Shown one piece after another: positions 52,331 to 61,099 of a DNA stretch of 64,000 nucleotides (position 1 is its first letter; the number at the start of each line of letters is the position of its first letter). A program made the translations under genes and the position numbers. The stretch is from Sphingomonas sp. CFBP 8760. GTDB taxonomy: Bacteria; Pseudomonadota; Alphaproteobacteria; Sphingomonadales; Sphingomonadaceae. Below the pieces are notes generated by a model. It saw only the letters and a list, made by a program, of their open reading frames with translations. It had not been told where the DNA came from and ran no database searches. The stretch is taken from the NCBI RefSeq assembly GCF_014841615.1, contig NZ_JACYUG010000003.1, positions 62,001-126,000 of the forward strand, written 5' to 3'.

Positions 52331-53697
52331 ACGGTCTCCGGCAGGGAAGTGTCCAGCCCGGCGCGCGTCGGCGTCAGGCGCGGGCTAAGCAGGTGCAGCG
52401 CCACCAGCGCCACGAAATAGGCGCCGCCCGCGACCGCGAAGATCGGCGCATAGCTGCCCGACAGGTCGAGGACGTAACCGACGAACTTGGCGATCAGCAT
52501 CCCGCCGATCGCCCCGGCGGTGCCGCCGATGCCGACCACCGATCCCACCGCCGCGCGCGGGAACAGGTCGGACGGCAACGTCAGCAGGTTGGCGGAGAAC
52601 GCCTGATGCCCCGCGGTCGCCAGCCCGATCAGCAGCACCGCGACCCACAGATTGTCGATATACTGCACCGTCACGATCGGCAGGATCAGGAACGCGCAGC
52701 CCAGCATCGTCAGCTTGCGCGCGGCGTTGGCGGAGCGGCCGGCGCGCATCATCCGCGACGATACCCACCCGCCGATCACGCTGCCCAGATCGGAGATGAC
52801 GTAGATCACCACCAGCGGCGGCCCGAAGCTCTTGAGGTCCAGCCCATATCGCTTGCCGAGGAAATCGGGCAGCCAGAACAGGAACATCCACCAGATCGGA
52901 TCGGTCAGGAACTTGGGGATCGCATAGGCCCAGGTCTCGCGCACCGAGAACAGCCGGCGCCACGGGATGACGCCGGTCGGTACCACCGGATCGCTGCGGA
53001 TCAGCGCCAGCTCCTCCGCCGAGACGCGCTTGTGCTCCTCGGGCCGGCGATAGAGGGCGAGCCACGCGATCAGCCAGACGACGCTGAACGCGCCCGTCGC
53101 GATGAACGCCATCCGCCAGCCATAGGCGAGCGCGATGGCGGGGACGAGCAGCGGTGTCACGATCGCGCCGACATTGGCGCCCGCGTTGAACAGCCCGACC
53201 GCGAAGGCGCGCTCGCGCTGCGGGAACCAGTCGCTCACCACCTTCAGCCCGGCGGGGAAATTGCCGGATTCGCCCAGCCCCAGCGCGAAGCGGACCATCG
53301 CGAACTGGGTGATGCTGCCGACGAAGCCGTGCGCCATGTGCGCCAGCGTCCAGAAGGTGAAGGCGACCGCATAGCCGACCCGCGCGCCCGCCACGTCGAT
53401 GAACCGGCCGACCGTCAGGAACCCGATCGCATAGGCGGCCTGGAACCAGAAGACGATGTCGGCATACTGGCTTTCCTTCCAGCCCAGATCGGCCTGCAAC
53501 GACGGTTTCAGCACGCCGATCATCTGGCGGTCGATGTAATTGATCGCGGTCGCCGCGAACAACAGGCCGCAGATCACCCAGCGATACGATCCCGCCCGGC
53601 GCGCGGCGCCGGCGATGGTGGTATCGGCCGGGTTAGCCGCTGGCGTGGCCGCCGGGGCGGCCCCCGGGATGGCCGGTGGGTCCCGGTGTCCTTGCAT
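52327..53697 (-). CDS. Hexuronate-type MFS transporter, anion:cation symporter family
   Basis: A 456-residue 12-helix transporter. The first helix region (YRWVICGLLFAATAINYIDRQ then LKPSLQADLGW) and RFALGLGESGNFPAGLKVVSDWFPQRERA are signatures of the ExuT/GudP branch that takes up glucuronate, galacturonate or galactarate. It is the first gene of a two-gene operon with GH105 (4-bp overlap) and lies downstream of the FadR-type regulator, so uronates are the likely cargo. Confidence 0.93.
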   Translation of the reverse strand: MQGHRDPPAIPGAAPAATPAANPADTTIAGAARRAGSYRWVICGLLFAATAINYIDRQMIGVLKPSLQADLGWKESQYADIVFWFQAAYAIGFLTVGRFIDVAGARVGYAVAFTFWTLAHMAHGFVGSITQFAMVRFALGLGESGNFPAGLKVVSDWFPQRERAFAVGLFNAGANVGAIVTPLLVPAIALAYGWRMAFIATGAFSVVWLIAWLALYRRPEEHKRVSAEELALIRSDPVVPTGVIPWRRLFSVRETWAYAIPKFLTDPIWWMFLFWLPDFLGKRYGLDLKSFGPPLVVIYVISDLGSVIGGWVSSRMMRAGRSANAARKLTMLGCAFLILPIVTVQYIDNLWVAVLLIGLATAGHQAFSANLLTLPSDLFPRAAVGSVVGIGGTAGAIGGMLIAKFVGYVLDLSGSYAPIFAVAGGAYFVALVALHLLSPRLTPTRAGLDTSLPETV

Positions 53698-53742
53698 GGC
53701 ATCCTCCGTCGGCGTTCGGCGGGCTGACGCCGCATCACCGTA

Positions 53743-53760
53743 ATGTTGTCATATCAATAT
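53743..53760 (-). promoter_or_regulatory. A+T-rich candidate operator upstream of the uronate operon
   Basis: A TTG-tcatat-CAA half-symmetric motif sits in an A+T patch about 50 bases before the transporter start, within the 71-bp gap after the FadR-type gene. It is a possible binding site or -10 region for that regulator. Confidence 0.3.
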
Positions 53761-53768
53761 CGGGGGCG

Positions 53769-54497
53769 TCAACCGGCCTTTTCGCGCAACCTTCTGGTTT
53801 CGCTCAATTCGGTATGGCGGCTCAGGCTTTCCTGCATGTGCCGGCGCGCGGCGGCGCGGGCGCGTTCCGGGTCCATCCGCACGATCGCCTCCAGAATGGC
53901 ATCATGTTCGGCGCGGACCAGCGCGGCATAGGCGGCATGCGCCGCGTCCGACTGCCCCTCCAGATACAGGCTGCGCGGCGGCACGAGGCGCAGGCCGAGG
54001 AAGTCGATCAGCCGCACATAATAATCGTTCTGCGTCGCGCGGGCGATCGCCAGATGGAACGCGATGTCGGCCCGGGCGGCGGCGGCGGGATCGTGGCTGA
54101 CATCGGCCATCTCCTGCAACGCCTCGCGGATCAGGCCGATATCGGCGGTGGTCCGGCGCGCGGCGGCCAGCGCGGCCATTTCCGTCTCCACCGCCAGCCG
54201 CATCTCCAGCAGCTTGATGACGTCGGCCAGCTCGCTCAGTTCGTCGCGCGTCACCTGGAACGCGCGATAGGCGGCGGTTTCGGCGACGAACACGCCCGAT
54301 CCCTGCCGCGACGTGGTCAGCCCCTGTGCCGCCAGCCGCGCCACCGCCTCGCGCACCACGGTGCGGCTGACGCTTTCGGCCGCGCAGATGTCCTTCTGGG
54401 TCGGGAAGCGTGAGCCGGGGGGCATCGCGCCCGACCGGATGCGCGCCTCCAGCTTCACGAACAGATCGTCGGTCAACGATGTCGTCCGCTCCACCAC
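53769..54497 (-). CDS. FadR-type GntR regulator of the uronate locus
   Basis: A 242-residue regulator with an N-terminal winged helix (LEARIRSGAMPPGSRFPTQK, ICAAESVSRTVVREAVARLA, TSRQGSGVFVAE) and a C-terminal FCD domain (LLEMRLAVETEMAALAAARR, DIAFHLAIARATQNDYY) able to bind a metal and a small carboxylate such as a uronate derivative. It starts at GTG 54497. It is the upstream neighbour of the transporter/GH105 pair and divergent from DUF4861, so autoregulation and control of both sides is the simplest reading. Confidence 0.92.
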   Translation of the reverse strand: MVERTTSLTDDLFVKLEARIRSGAMPPGSRFPTQKDICAAESVSRTVVREAVARLAAQGLTTSRQGSGVFVAETAAYRAFQVTRDELSELADVIKLLEMRLAVETEMAALAAARRTTADIGLIREALQEMADVSHDPAAAARADIAFHLAIARATQNDYYVRLIDFLGLRLVPPRSLYLEGQSDAAHAAYAALVRAEHDAILEAIVRMDPERARAAARRHMQESLSRHTELSETRRLREKAG

Positions 54498-54530
54498 TTG
54501 CGCTCTCCCCCGATCGTCCGATCCGCGTAC

Positions 54531-54557
54531 CTTGTATGGCGGCGCGGCTCTTGTATG
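54531..54557. promoter_or_regulatory. Direct CTTGTATG repeats between divergent genes
   Basis: CTTGTATG occurs at 54531-54538 and again at 54550-54557, 19 bp apart, about two helical turns, in the 135-bp region shared by the FadR-type and DUF4861 genes. These are candidate sites for the regulator. Confidence 0.35.
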
Positions 54558-54632
54558 ATGAATCTAGCATCGTTCGATGGCAAGGTCGATCCCGGCACGA
54601 CGATCCGGACGGCGAGTGGAGGAAAGGCGACA

Positions 54633-55601
54633 ATGGCACCGATGACGGGATCGTGGCGGCGGCACGGCATGGCGATCGCCGGCCTGACCCTGCTGGCGAC
54701 GGGCGCGATGGCCCGGCAGCAGCAGCAGCAGCAGCAGCAGCAACCGCAGGCACCGGCGACAAAGACGCTGCCCGCCCCCACCGGGGCCGCACGCACCCCG
54801 CGCGCGACGGTGATGCTCGCCGATTACCGCTACGACGACCTGTTGTGGGAGAATGATCGCACCGCCCACCGCATCTACGGCCACGCGCTGGAGGCGGCCG
54901 AGCCGCCATCGGGGTCGGGCCTCGATGCATGGGGCAAGAACGTGGCGTGGCCGTTCATGGACCGGCAGCTGCGCACCGGCGACCAGCATGGCTTTCACGG
55001 CGAAGGGCTGGATTTCTACAATGTCGGCAGCGCGCGCGGGGCCGGGGGCCTCGGCATCTGGCACGACAACAAGCTGTGGACCTCGCGCAACTTCGCCGCG
55101 CACCGCATCCTGAGGAACGGCCCCGACGCCGCCGATTTCGAGGTGGATTACGCGCCATGGCCGGTCGATGTCGGCCGCAAGGTGTGGGAGACGCGACGCT
55201 TCACCCTGCCGCTCGGCACCGCGTTCACGCGGCAGGTGTCGACGCTGCGGTCGGACCGGCCGGAACCGCTGATGGTCGGCATCGGCATCGGCAAGCGCGC
55301 GACCGGGGACGGCGGCAAGCTGACCGTCGACCGGGCGCGCGGGCTGCTGTCGTTCTGGGGGCCGGACGATCCGGGGCACGGCGCGATGGGGATCGCGATC
55401 CGCGTCGATCCGGCGATGATCGCCGAGGTGCGCGACGATGCCGACAATCATCTGGTCATCCTGCGCGTGATGCCGGGCAAGCCCTTCGTCTATTACACCG
55501 GCGCGGCGTGGAGTCGGGGTGTCGGCGACATCCGCAGCCGCGCCGACTGGGACCGGTATGCGGCCGGCGAAAAGCTGGATTTCACCGTACCGGGGAAGTG
55601 A
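54633..55601 (+). CDS. DUF4861 family exported protein
   Basis: A 322-residue exported protein. The ATG at 54633 has GGAGGAAAG about seven bases upstream. A signal peptide (GMAIAGLTLLATGAMA) is followed at once by nine glutamines encoded by eight CAG codons and one CAA (54717-54743). The DUF4861 domain starts near ATVMLADYRYDDLLWENDRTAHR and includes the GLDFYNVGSARGAGG and ETRRFTLPLG segments. Family members recur beside pectin- and ulvan-type uronate genes, but their activity is unknown to me. It is divergent from the FadR-type gene. Confidence 0.85.
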   Translation: MAPMTGSWRRHGMAIAGLTLLATGAMARQQQQQQQQQPQAPATKTLPAPTGAARTPRATVMLADYRYDDLLWENDRTAHRIYGHALEAAEPPSGSGLDAWGKNVAWPFMDRQLRTGDQHGFHGEGLDFYNVGSARGAGGLGIWHDNKLWTSRNFAAHRILRNGPDAADFEVDYAPWPVDVGRKVWETRRFTLPLGTAFTRQVSTLRSDRPEPLMVGIGIGKRATGDGGKLTVDRARGLLSFWGPDDPGHGAMGIAIRVDPAMIAEVRDDADNHLVILRVMPGKPFVYYTGAAWSRGVGDIRSRADWDRYAAGEKLDFTVPGK

Positions 55602-55630
55602 CGATCCCTGAAATGCCGTGAAGGGGATTG

Positions 55631-55791
55631 GGTTCGCGCAGAGGCGCAGAGGCGCAGAGGACGCGGAGGGCCCCATTCGAGGCAACCGATCTGTCCCTCC
55701 ACGACCCGAGCAATCATGTCGGCTGCTGATCGGTCTTCCGATTGGACTTGGAGCGGAACACCTCTGCGTCCTCCGCGCCTCTGCGCGAACC
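55631..55791. repeat. Dispersed inverted repeat, family 4
   Basis: The left arm begins GGTTCGCGCAGAGGCGCAG and contains internal GAGGCGCA repeats (55631-55669); the right arm is 55761-55791. The right arm is nearly identical to that of the copy at 24134-24153. The centre is about 90 bases. Confidence 0.75.
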
Positions 55792-55812
55792 AAATTCTTC
55801 TTCCAATTTCTC

Positions 55813-56487
55813 TCACCCTCGCGCCGCCGCGAACGCCGCGCGAAAAGTCGCCGCGTCAATCGCGCCCGTCACCAGCCGCGGGCCGATCAGATAGCCGGGG
55901 GTGCCCGGCAGGCCCAGCCGGCGGGCATCCGCCTGATTGCGGATCAGCTGCGCCGTGATCGCGCCGTCATGGTTGCGCAGATCGGCGGTCACCCGCGCCC
56001 AGTCGCCCCCCGCCCGCGCCACCGCCGCGCGCAGCACCGCATCGTCCACGGGCACCGCCCCGGTCATCAGCGCATCGTGGACGGCGGGATAGAGGCTCTG
56101 CCGCGCCGTCGCGATCGCCACCCGCGCCGCCCGTTCGGACCGGGGGCCGAAGATCGGCCAGTCGCGCCAGACGACGCGAACATGCCCGTCGGCGGCGACG
56201 GCGGCGGTCATCGCGGGGTGCGCGGCGCGGCAGGCGGGGCATTGGTAATCGGTGAAGACCACCATCGTCAGCGTCGCCCCCGGCACGTCCTGCATCGGCG
56301 CGTCGCGGTCGCGCAGGATCGCCTGCGCCGCCGGATCGCCGCCGACATCGCGCCCGATCGGCGCGGCGCGCTGGATCAGCCGCCCGGTCATCCAGCCGAG
56401 CAGGATCACCGCCAGCAGCGCGATCACCAGCCGGCCGCGCGGCGCCCCACCCGGACGGTTGCGGTCGCGCTGTGCCGGGCTATCCAT
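55813..56487 (-). CDS. DsbA-like thiol-disulfide protein
   Basis: A 224-residue membrane-anchored thioredoxin-fold protein. Residues about 17-36 form one helix, then a DsbA-type domain with the redox motif CPAC (VFTDYQCPACRAAHPAM). The C-terminal cis-Pro loop lies near LGLPGTPGYLIGPRLV. It belongs to the group often annotated as DsbA family or thioredoxin-like lipoprotein and probably acts on periplasmic thiols. The start is at ATG 56487; longer in-frame upstream codons run into the divergent oxygenase gene, only 27 bp away. Confidence 0.9.
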   Translation of the reverse strand: MDSPAQRDRNRPGGAPRGRLVIALLAVILLGWMTGRLIQRAAPIGRDVGGDPAAQAILRDRDAPMQDVPGATLTMVVFTDYQCPACRAAHPAMTAAVAADGHVRVVWRDWPIFGPRSERAARVAIATARQSLYPAVHDALMTGAVPVDDAVLRAAVARAGGDWARVTADLRNHDGAITAQLIRNQADARRLGLPGTPGYLIGPRLVTGAIDAATFRAAFAAARG

Positions 56488-56514
56488 GGCGCAGGGGCTA
56501 TCGGGCGGGGATCG

Positions 56515-57876
56515 ATGCGGCAAGGGACGGAAACGGCGACGGCGGCCGATCAGGAACGTCTGGCACGGGCGCGGGTCGGGGTGGCGGCGCGTCCGGACAG
56601 CGCGGTGGCGGAACACAACCTCGCCTCCGCCCTCGGCGATCTGGGGGATTTCGCCGGGGCGGAGGCGGCGACCGCGCGGGCGCTGGCCAAGGGCGGCGAT
56701 GCGGCGGAGACATGGCTGGTGCGCGGCCGCGCGTTGCAGGGGCTCGCCCGGCTCGACGAGGCGGAGGCGGCGCTGGCGACCGCGATCGCGCGACGGCCGG
56801 ACTATGCGGTCGCGCACCGCGATCTGGCGCAACTGCGCTGGATGCGCACCGCCGACATGCGCCATGCGCTGGCCGCGCTCGCGGCGGCGCCTGCGACGAC
56901 GGACCTGATCCGCGTCCACGCTACCGTCCTGACCGAGGCGGGGGAGGGGGCCGCCGCCGCGACGCTGCTGGCGCGGGCGGTGGCGGCGCGACCCGGCGAT
57001 CCGGCGCTGCGGCTGATGGCGGCGGCGGCCTGCGGGCGGCAGGGGGATGCGCCCGCGCAACTGGCCCATGCCACCGCCGCGCTGTCGCTGGCGCCGGGAT
57101 CGGCCGAAGCGGCGAAGGCGGCGGTCGAGGCGCTGCTCCACACCGGCCGCGCGGGCGAGGCGGCGGCGCTGGCCGAGCGGCTGATCGCGGCCATACCCGA
57201 CGATCAGGGCGCGATCGCGCTGGCCTGCACCGCGTGGCGGCTGACCGGCGATCCGCGCCATGCCGCCTGGTGCGAGGACCCCGCCCTGGTGTCCGCCGCG
57301 ACGATCCCGACCCCGCCGGGCTGGCCGGACCTGCCCGCCTTCCTCGCCGATCTCGCCGCCGATCTGGCGACGCGGCATCGCTGGCGCACGCATCCGCTGG
57401 AACAGTCGGTCCGCCACGGCAGCCAGACGCAGGAGGATCTCGCCCGGCTCGACGTGCCGGTGCTGCGCGCGCTGTTCGCCGCGCTCGACGCGCCGATCGC
57501 CGCGCATCTCGCCGCGCTGGGGGCGGGCGACGATCCGGTGCGGCGGCGCCTGTCCGGCGATTACCGCTTCGCGGGCGCATGGTCGGTGCGGCTGACGCCC
57601 GGCGGCTTCCACAGCGATCATGTCCATCCGCGCGGCTGGCTGTCCTCCGCCTTCTATGTCGATCTGCCCGATGCGGTGGCGAGCGAGCCGGCGGGGTGGC
57701 TGGCGCTGGGGCGTCCCGGCGTGCCGACCCGGCCCACGCTCGGGCCCCTTCGCCACATCCGGCCCCGGCCGGGGCAACTGGTGCTGTTCCCGTCCTGGCT
57801 GTGGCACGGCACCGAACCGTTCACGGGCGATGCGGCGCGGCTGACGGTGGCGTTCGATCTGCTGCCGGCGGAATAA
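56515..57876 (+). CDS. TPR protein with 2OG-Fe(II) oxygenase domain
   Basis: A 453-residue cytoplasmic protein. The first two thirds are tetratricopeptide-like repeats (paired helices with AEHNLASALGDLGDFAGAEA, ETWLVRGRALQGLARLDEAE and others, to about residue 240). The C-terminal third is a 2OG-Fe(II)_Oxy_5 (PF13759-type) domain: LTPGGFHSDHVHPRGWLSSAFYVDLP provides the H-x-D-type iron ligands, and LVLFPSWLWHGTEPF with the distal RLTVAF gives the second His and the 2OG-binding Arg. The substrate is unknown. It is the second TPR-oxygenase in this window close to a TonB receptor. Confidence 0.85.
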   Translation: MRQGTETATAADQERLARARVGVAARPDSAVAEHNLASALGDLGDFAGAEAATARALAKGGDAAETWLVRGRALQGLARLDEAEAALATAIARRPDYAVAHRDLAQLRWMRTADMRHALAALAAAPATTDLIRVHATVLTEAGEGAAAATLLARAVAARPGDPALRLMAAAACGRQGDAPAQLAHATAALSLAPGSAEAAKAAVEALLHTGRAGEAAALAERLIAAIPDDQGAIALACTAWRLTGDPRHAAWCEDPALVSAATIPTPPGWPDLPAFLADLAADLATRHRWRTHPLEQSVRHGSQTQEDLARLDVPVLRALFAALDAPIAAHLAALGAGDDPVRRRLSGDYRFAGAWSVRLTPGGFHSDHVHPRGWLSSAFYVDLPDAVASEPAGWLALGRPGVPTRPTLGPLRHIRPRPGQLVLFPSWLWHGTEPFTGDAARLTVAFDLLPAE

Positions 57877-57965
57877 TTTCGAGGGATGACGTGCGGTTGC
57901 GCGCATCCCCCGCGTCATTGCACACAGGGGCGCGATGTCCGGTACGGATGATGGGGGATGGCGAG

Positions 57966-60752
57966 ATGAAGACGATCGGTTTCTTGACGGGCACGGCGAT
58001 GCTGGCGACCGCGGGCGCGTTGCCGGCGCAGGTCATCACCCCGCCGGTGGCGGGCGTGACCGCGCCCTCGCAAGGCTTCCCGACCGAGCCGGGCAGCGAT
58101 TACTATCTCGCCAATTACGATGCCTATGAGGCGTATCTGAAGCAGCTGGCGTCGCAGTCGGACCGGATGAAGCTGGTCGATATCGGCAAGTCGGCCGAAG
58201 GGCGGACGATGTGGATGGCGATCGTCTCCACCCCCGCCAATCTCGCCAGGCTCGACCGTTACCGCGACATCGCCCGCCGCCTCGCCAAGGCGGACGGCGT
58301 GACCGAGGCGCAGGCGAAGGCGCTGGCGGCGGAGGGCAAGGCGGTGGTCTGGATCGATGCCGGGCTGCACGCGACCGAGACGGTGACGACGCAGAGCCAG
58401 ATCCACGTCCTCTACCGGATGCTGACCGGCACCGATGCGGAAACGATGCGGATATTGGACGAGACGATCGTGCTGTTCGCGCACGACAATCCCGATGGTC
58501 TGCAACTGGTGGCCGACTGGTACATGCGGAACAAGGACCCCAAGGACCGCGAATTCCGCACCATCCCGCGTCTGTACCAGAAATATGTCGGCCACGATAA
58601 CAACCGCGACAGCTTCATGGCGCAGATGCCGGAGACGGCGGCGATCAACCGCGTGCTGTTCCGCGAATGGTTTCCGCAGATCGTGTTCAACCAGCACCAG
58701 ACCGGCCCCGCCGGCATGGTCGTGTTCGTGCCGCCGTTCCGCGACCCGTTCAACTACAACTACAATCCGATCGTGATGACCGAATTGCAGGAGGTCGGCG
58801 CGGCGATGCACAGCCGGCTGGTGTCCGAGGAGAAGGCGGGGGCGGGGATGCGCAGCGCCGCGCCCTATTCGACCTGGCACAACGGCATGGTCCGCTCGAT
58901 CGCCTATTTCCACAACTCGATCGGCCTGCTGACCGAGATCATCGGCGGCCCGACGCCTGAGAAGATTCCGCTGATCGCCGACACGCAACTGGCGCGCAGC
59001 GACGAACCGCTGCCGATCTCCCCGCGCGAATGGCATTTGCGCGACAGTCTGGAATATCAATGGTCGCTCGACCGCGCAGTGATGGATTACGCCGCGCGCA
59101 ATCGTGAGCGCCTGCTGCTGAACATCTGGCGGATGGGCGATCAGGCGATCCGGCGCGGCAACCGCGACAGCTGGACCACCACCCCGGCCGAGGTCGACGC
59201 GCTGAAGGAAGCCGGCAAGGCGAAGAAGGCGGACGAGGGCTTTGTCGGCTCCAACAGCCGCGCCCGCGAAGGCATGGTCGCCCCCGACCTCTACAAAACG
59301 GTGTTGCAGGATCCGGCGAAGCGCGACCCGCGCGGCTATATCCTGTCCGCCGACCAGCGCGACCTGCCGACGACGATCGCGTTCCTCAACACCCTCATCA
59401 AGAACGGCGTCGATGTCGACCGGGCGACGACGGCGTTCACTGTGGCGGGCAAGCGCTATCCGGCCGGCTCCTATGTCGTGAAGACGGGCCAGGCCTATCG
59501 CCCGCACGTGCTCGACATGTTCGAGCCGCAGGATCACCCCCACGATCTGGAATATCCCGGCGGCCCGCCCAAGGCGCCCTACGACATCACCGGCTATACG
59601 CTGGCGTATCAGATGGGGGTCGGGTTCGACCGCGTGCTGGATGGCTTCACCGCGCCGACCGAACGCGTGGCGGACCTGATCGCACCGGCGCCGGGCCGCA
59701 TCACCGGGTCGGGCCGCGCCGGCTGGCTGGTCGGGCACGAGACCAACAACGGCTTCATCCTGACCAACCGCCTGCTGAAGGCCGGGGTGCCGGTGGCATG
59801 GGTGAAGGCGGAGACGAAGGCCGGCGGCCGCACGCTGGCGCCCGGCGCGATCTGGATACCCGCGTCCGCCGCCGCGCAAGCCGTGCTGTCCCGTTCGGTC
59901 GCCGAACTGGGGATCGACGCCTATGCGCAAGGCCGCGCGCCCACCGCGACGTTGGCGCTGAAGCCGGTGCGGATCGGGCTGGTCGATCGCTATGGCGGCG
60001 TGATGCCGGCGGGGTGGACGCGCTTCCTGCTCGAACAGTTCGAATTCCCGTTCACCGTCGTCTATCCGCAGGAACTGGACGCGGGCAATCTCAACGCGAA
60101 ATACGATGCGCTGCTGTTCGCCGACGGCACCGTGCCGACCGTGCGCGGCGGCCCTTATCCCGGCGGCTACCGGTTCGACCTGCCCAAGCCGGCGGCGATC
60201 CCGGCCGCCTATCGCAGCTGGCTGGGCGAGGTGACGACCGACACCACCCTGCCGGCGGTGAAGGCGTTCGCGGAAGGCGGCGGCACCGTGCTGACGGTGG
60301 GCAGCGCCAACCGGCTGGCCAGCCTGCTCGCGCCATCGCTGCAACCCGCGCTGGTGACGAAGAAGGCGGACGGCACGCTCGCGGCGCTCGACAACAAGAC
60401 CTTCTACATCCCCGGCGCGATCGTGCAGGCCAGCGTCGATCCGCGCCAGCCGCTGGGTTACGGCATGACCGCGACGGTCGACATGTTCTTCGACGACAGC
60501 CAGCCCTTCCGGCTGGCGGACGGGGCGGGCGCCCGCGTCGCCTGGTTCGACAACCCCCGGCCGCTGCGCAGCGGCTGGGCGGTCGGGCAGGAGAAACTGC
60601 AGGGCACGATCGCGGTCGCCGACCTCGATCTCGGTCGCGGCAAGCTGTTCGCAATGGGACCGGAGGTCACGCAGCGCGCGCAGCCCTATGCGACGTTCAA
60701 GCTGCTGTTCAACGGCCTGCTCTACGGCCCCGCCGTCGCGGCGACGCGCTGA
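57966..60752 (+). CDS. Large M14 family zinc carboxypeptidase
   Basis: A 928-residue exported metallopeptidase (signal peptide ending GALPAQ). The catalytic domain has the zinc motif H-x-x-E in VWIDAGLHATETV (about residues 135-138 for HATE), the DNPDGLQLVADWYMRN and HDNNRDSFM segments, and IVFNQHQTGPAGMVVFVPPF with the third His region. The last 450 residues form an additional beta-rich and Rossmann-like module of unknown role that includes GWTRFLLEQFEFPFTVVYP and FAEGGGTVLTVG. The start is at ATG 57966, preceded by GGGGGATGG. It likely trims peptides in the periplasm. Confidence 0.92.
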   Translation: MKTIGFLTGTAMLATAGALPAQVITPPVAGVTAPSQGFPTEPGSDYYLANYDAYEAYLKQLASQSDRMKLVDIGKSAEGRTMWMAIVSTPANLARLDRYRDIARRLAKADGVTEAQAKALAAEGKAVVWIDAGLHATETVTTQSQIHVLYRMLTGTDAETMRILDETIVLFAHDNPDGLQLVADWYMRNKDPKDREFRTIPRLYQKYVGHDNNRDSFMAQMPETAAINRVLFREWFPQIVFNQHQTGPAGMVVFVPPFRDPFNYNYNPIVMTELQEVGAAMHSRLVSEEKAGAGMRSAAPYSTWHNGMVRSIAYFHNSIGLLTEIIGGPTPEKIPLIADTQLARSDEPLPISPREWHLRDSLEYQWSLDRAVMDYAARNRERLLLNIWRMGDQAIRRGNRDSWTTTPAEVDALKEAGKAKKADEGFVGSNSRAREGMVAPDLYKTVLQDPAKRDPRGYILSADQRDLPTTIAFLNTLIKNGVDVDRATTAFTVAGKRYPAGSYVVKTGQAYRPHVLDMFEPQDHPHDLEYPGGPPKAPYDITGYTLAYQMGVGFDRVLDGFTAPTERVADLIAPAPGRITGSGRAGWLVGHETNNGFILTNRLLKAGVPVAWVKAETKAGGRTLAPGAIWIPASAAAQAVLSRSVAELGIDAYAQGRAPTATLALKPVRIGLVDRYGGVMPAGWTRFLLEQFEFPFTVVYPQELDAGNLNAKYDALLFADGTVPTVRGGPYPGGYRFDLPKPAAIPAAYRSWLGEVTTDTTLPAVKAFAEGGGTVLTVGSANRLASLLAPSLQPALVTKKADGTLAALDNKTFYIPGAIVQASVDPRQPLGYGMTATVDMFFDDSQPFRLADGAGARVAWFDNPRPLRSGWAVGQEKLQGTIAVADLDLGRGKLFAMGPEVTQRAQPYATFKLLFNGLLYGPAVAATR

Positions 60753-60803
60753 CGGCAGGCGGCTGAAGCAGGAGGACGTGAACCTACCCATCCGTCGCCT
60801 ATC

Positions 60804-60834
60804 CGTCATTGCGTCGCTACGCTCGCCATGACGG
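60804..60834. repeat. Half copy of dispersed repeat family 1
   Basis: CGTCATTGCGTCGCTACGCT then GCCATGACGG: shortened and diverged relative to the unit at 32005-32082. Confidence 0.6.
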
Positions 60835-60868
60835 CAGGACAGGGTCCGCGTCGCCATCCTCCAGCGCC

Positions 60869-60954
60869 CCCCGGCGGAGGCCGGGGTCCAGTTGGGAAGG
60901 CCGTCATGAGTCATCACGGTCGTTCACCCAACGGGACCCCGGCCTCCGCCGGGG
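60869..60954. repeat. Dispersed inverted repeat, family 2, second copy
   Basis: Arms at 60869-60895 and about 60927-60954 share the CCCCGGCGGAGGCCGGGG unit with the copy at 35634-35718; this copy's right arm has a few changes (CCCAACGGGACCCC). Confidence 0.85.
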
Positions 60955-60985
60955 TGGCTGGATGTCTCATGTCCCGGGTGCCGTC

Positions 60986-61013
60986 AGAAAAAGCATCCCC
61001 CGGAACTTTTTCT
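60986..61013 (+). promoter_or_regulatory. Hairpin in the leader region of the last receptor gene
   Basis: AGAAAAAG (60986-60993) and CTTTTTCT (61006-61013) pair perfectly around a 12-base loop containing CCCCC. It lies about 90 bases before the receptor start. Confidence 0.4.
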
Positions 61014-61051
61014 TGTCGGTGGAGTGAGGTAGCGCCCACCGCCCGCGTCTT

Positions 61052-61090
61052 CCCCGATGAAGCCGCTCGACGAAGCGGCCACCATCGGGG
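61052..61090 (+). promoter_or_regulatory. Two-step hairpin covering the receptor ribosome-binding site
   Basis: CCCCGATG (61052-61059) pairs with CATCGGGG (61083-61090), and the inner GCCGCT (61062-61067) pairs with AGCGGC (61074-61079). The outer right arm includes most of the GGGGG (61087-61091) that is the only plausible Shine-Dalgarno sequence for the ATG at 61100. It could act as a translational switch. Confidence 0.55.
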
Positions 61091-61099
61091 GCTGACATC

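Noticed and set aside
57915..60917. Minus-strand open frame of 1000 codons opposite the M14 peptidase gene
   Set aside because: Composition is Arg/Gly/Ala-rich with no fold, and it mirrors the codons of the real M14 gene.
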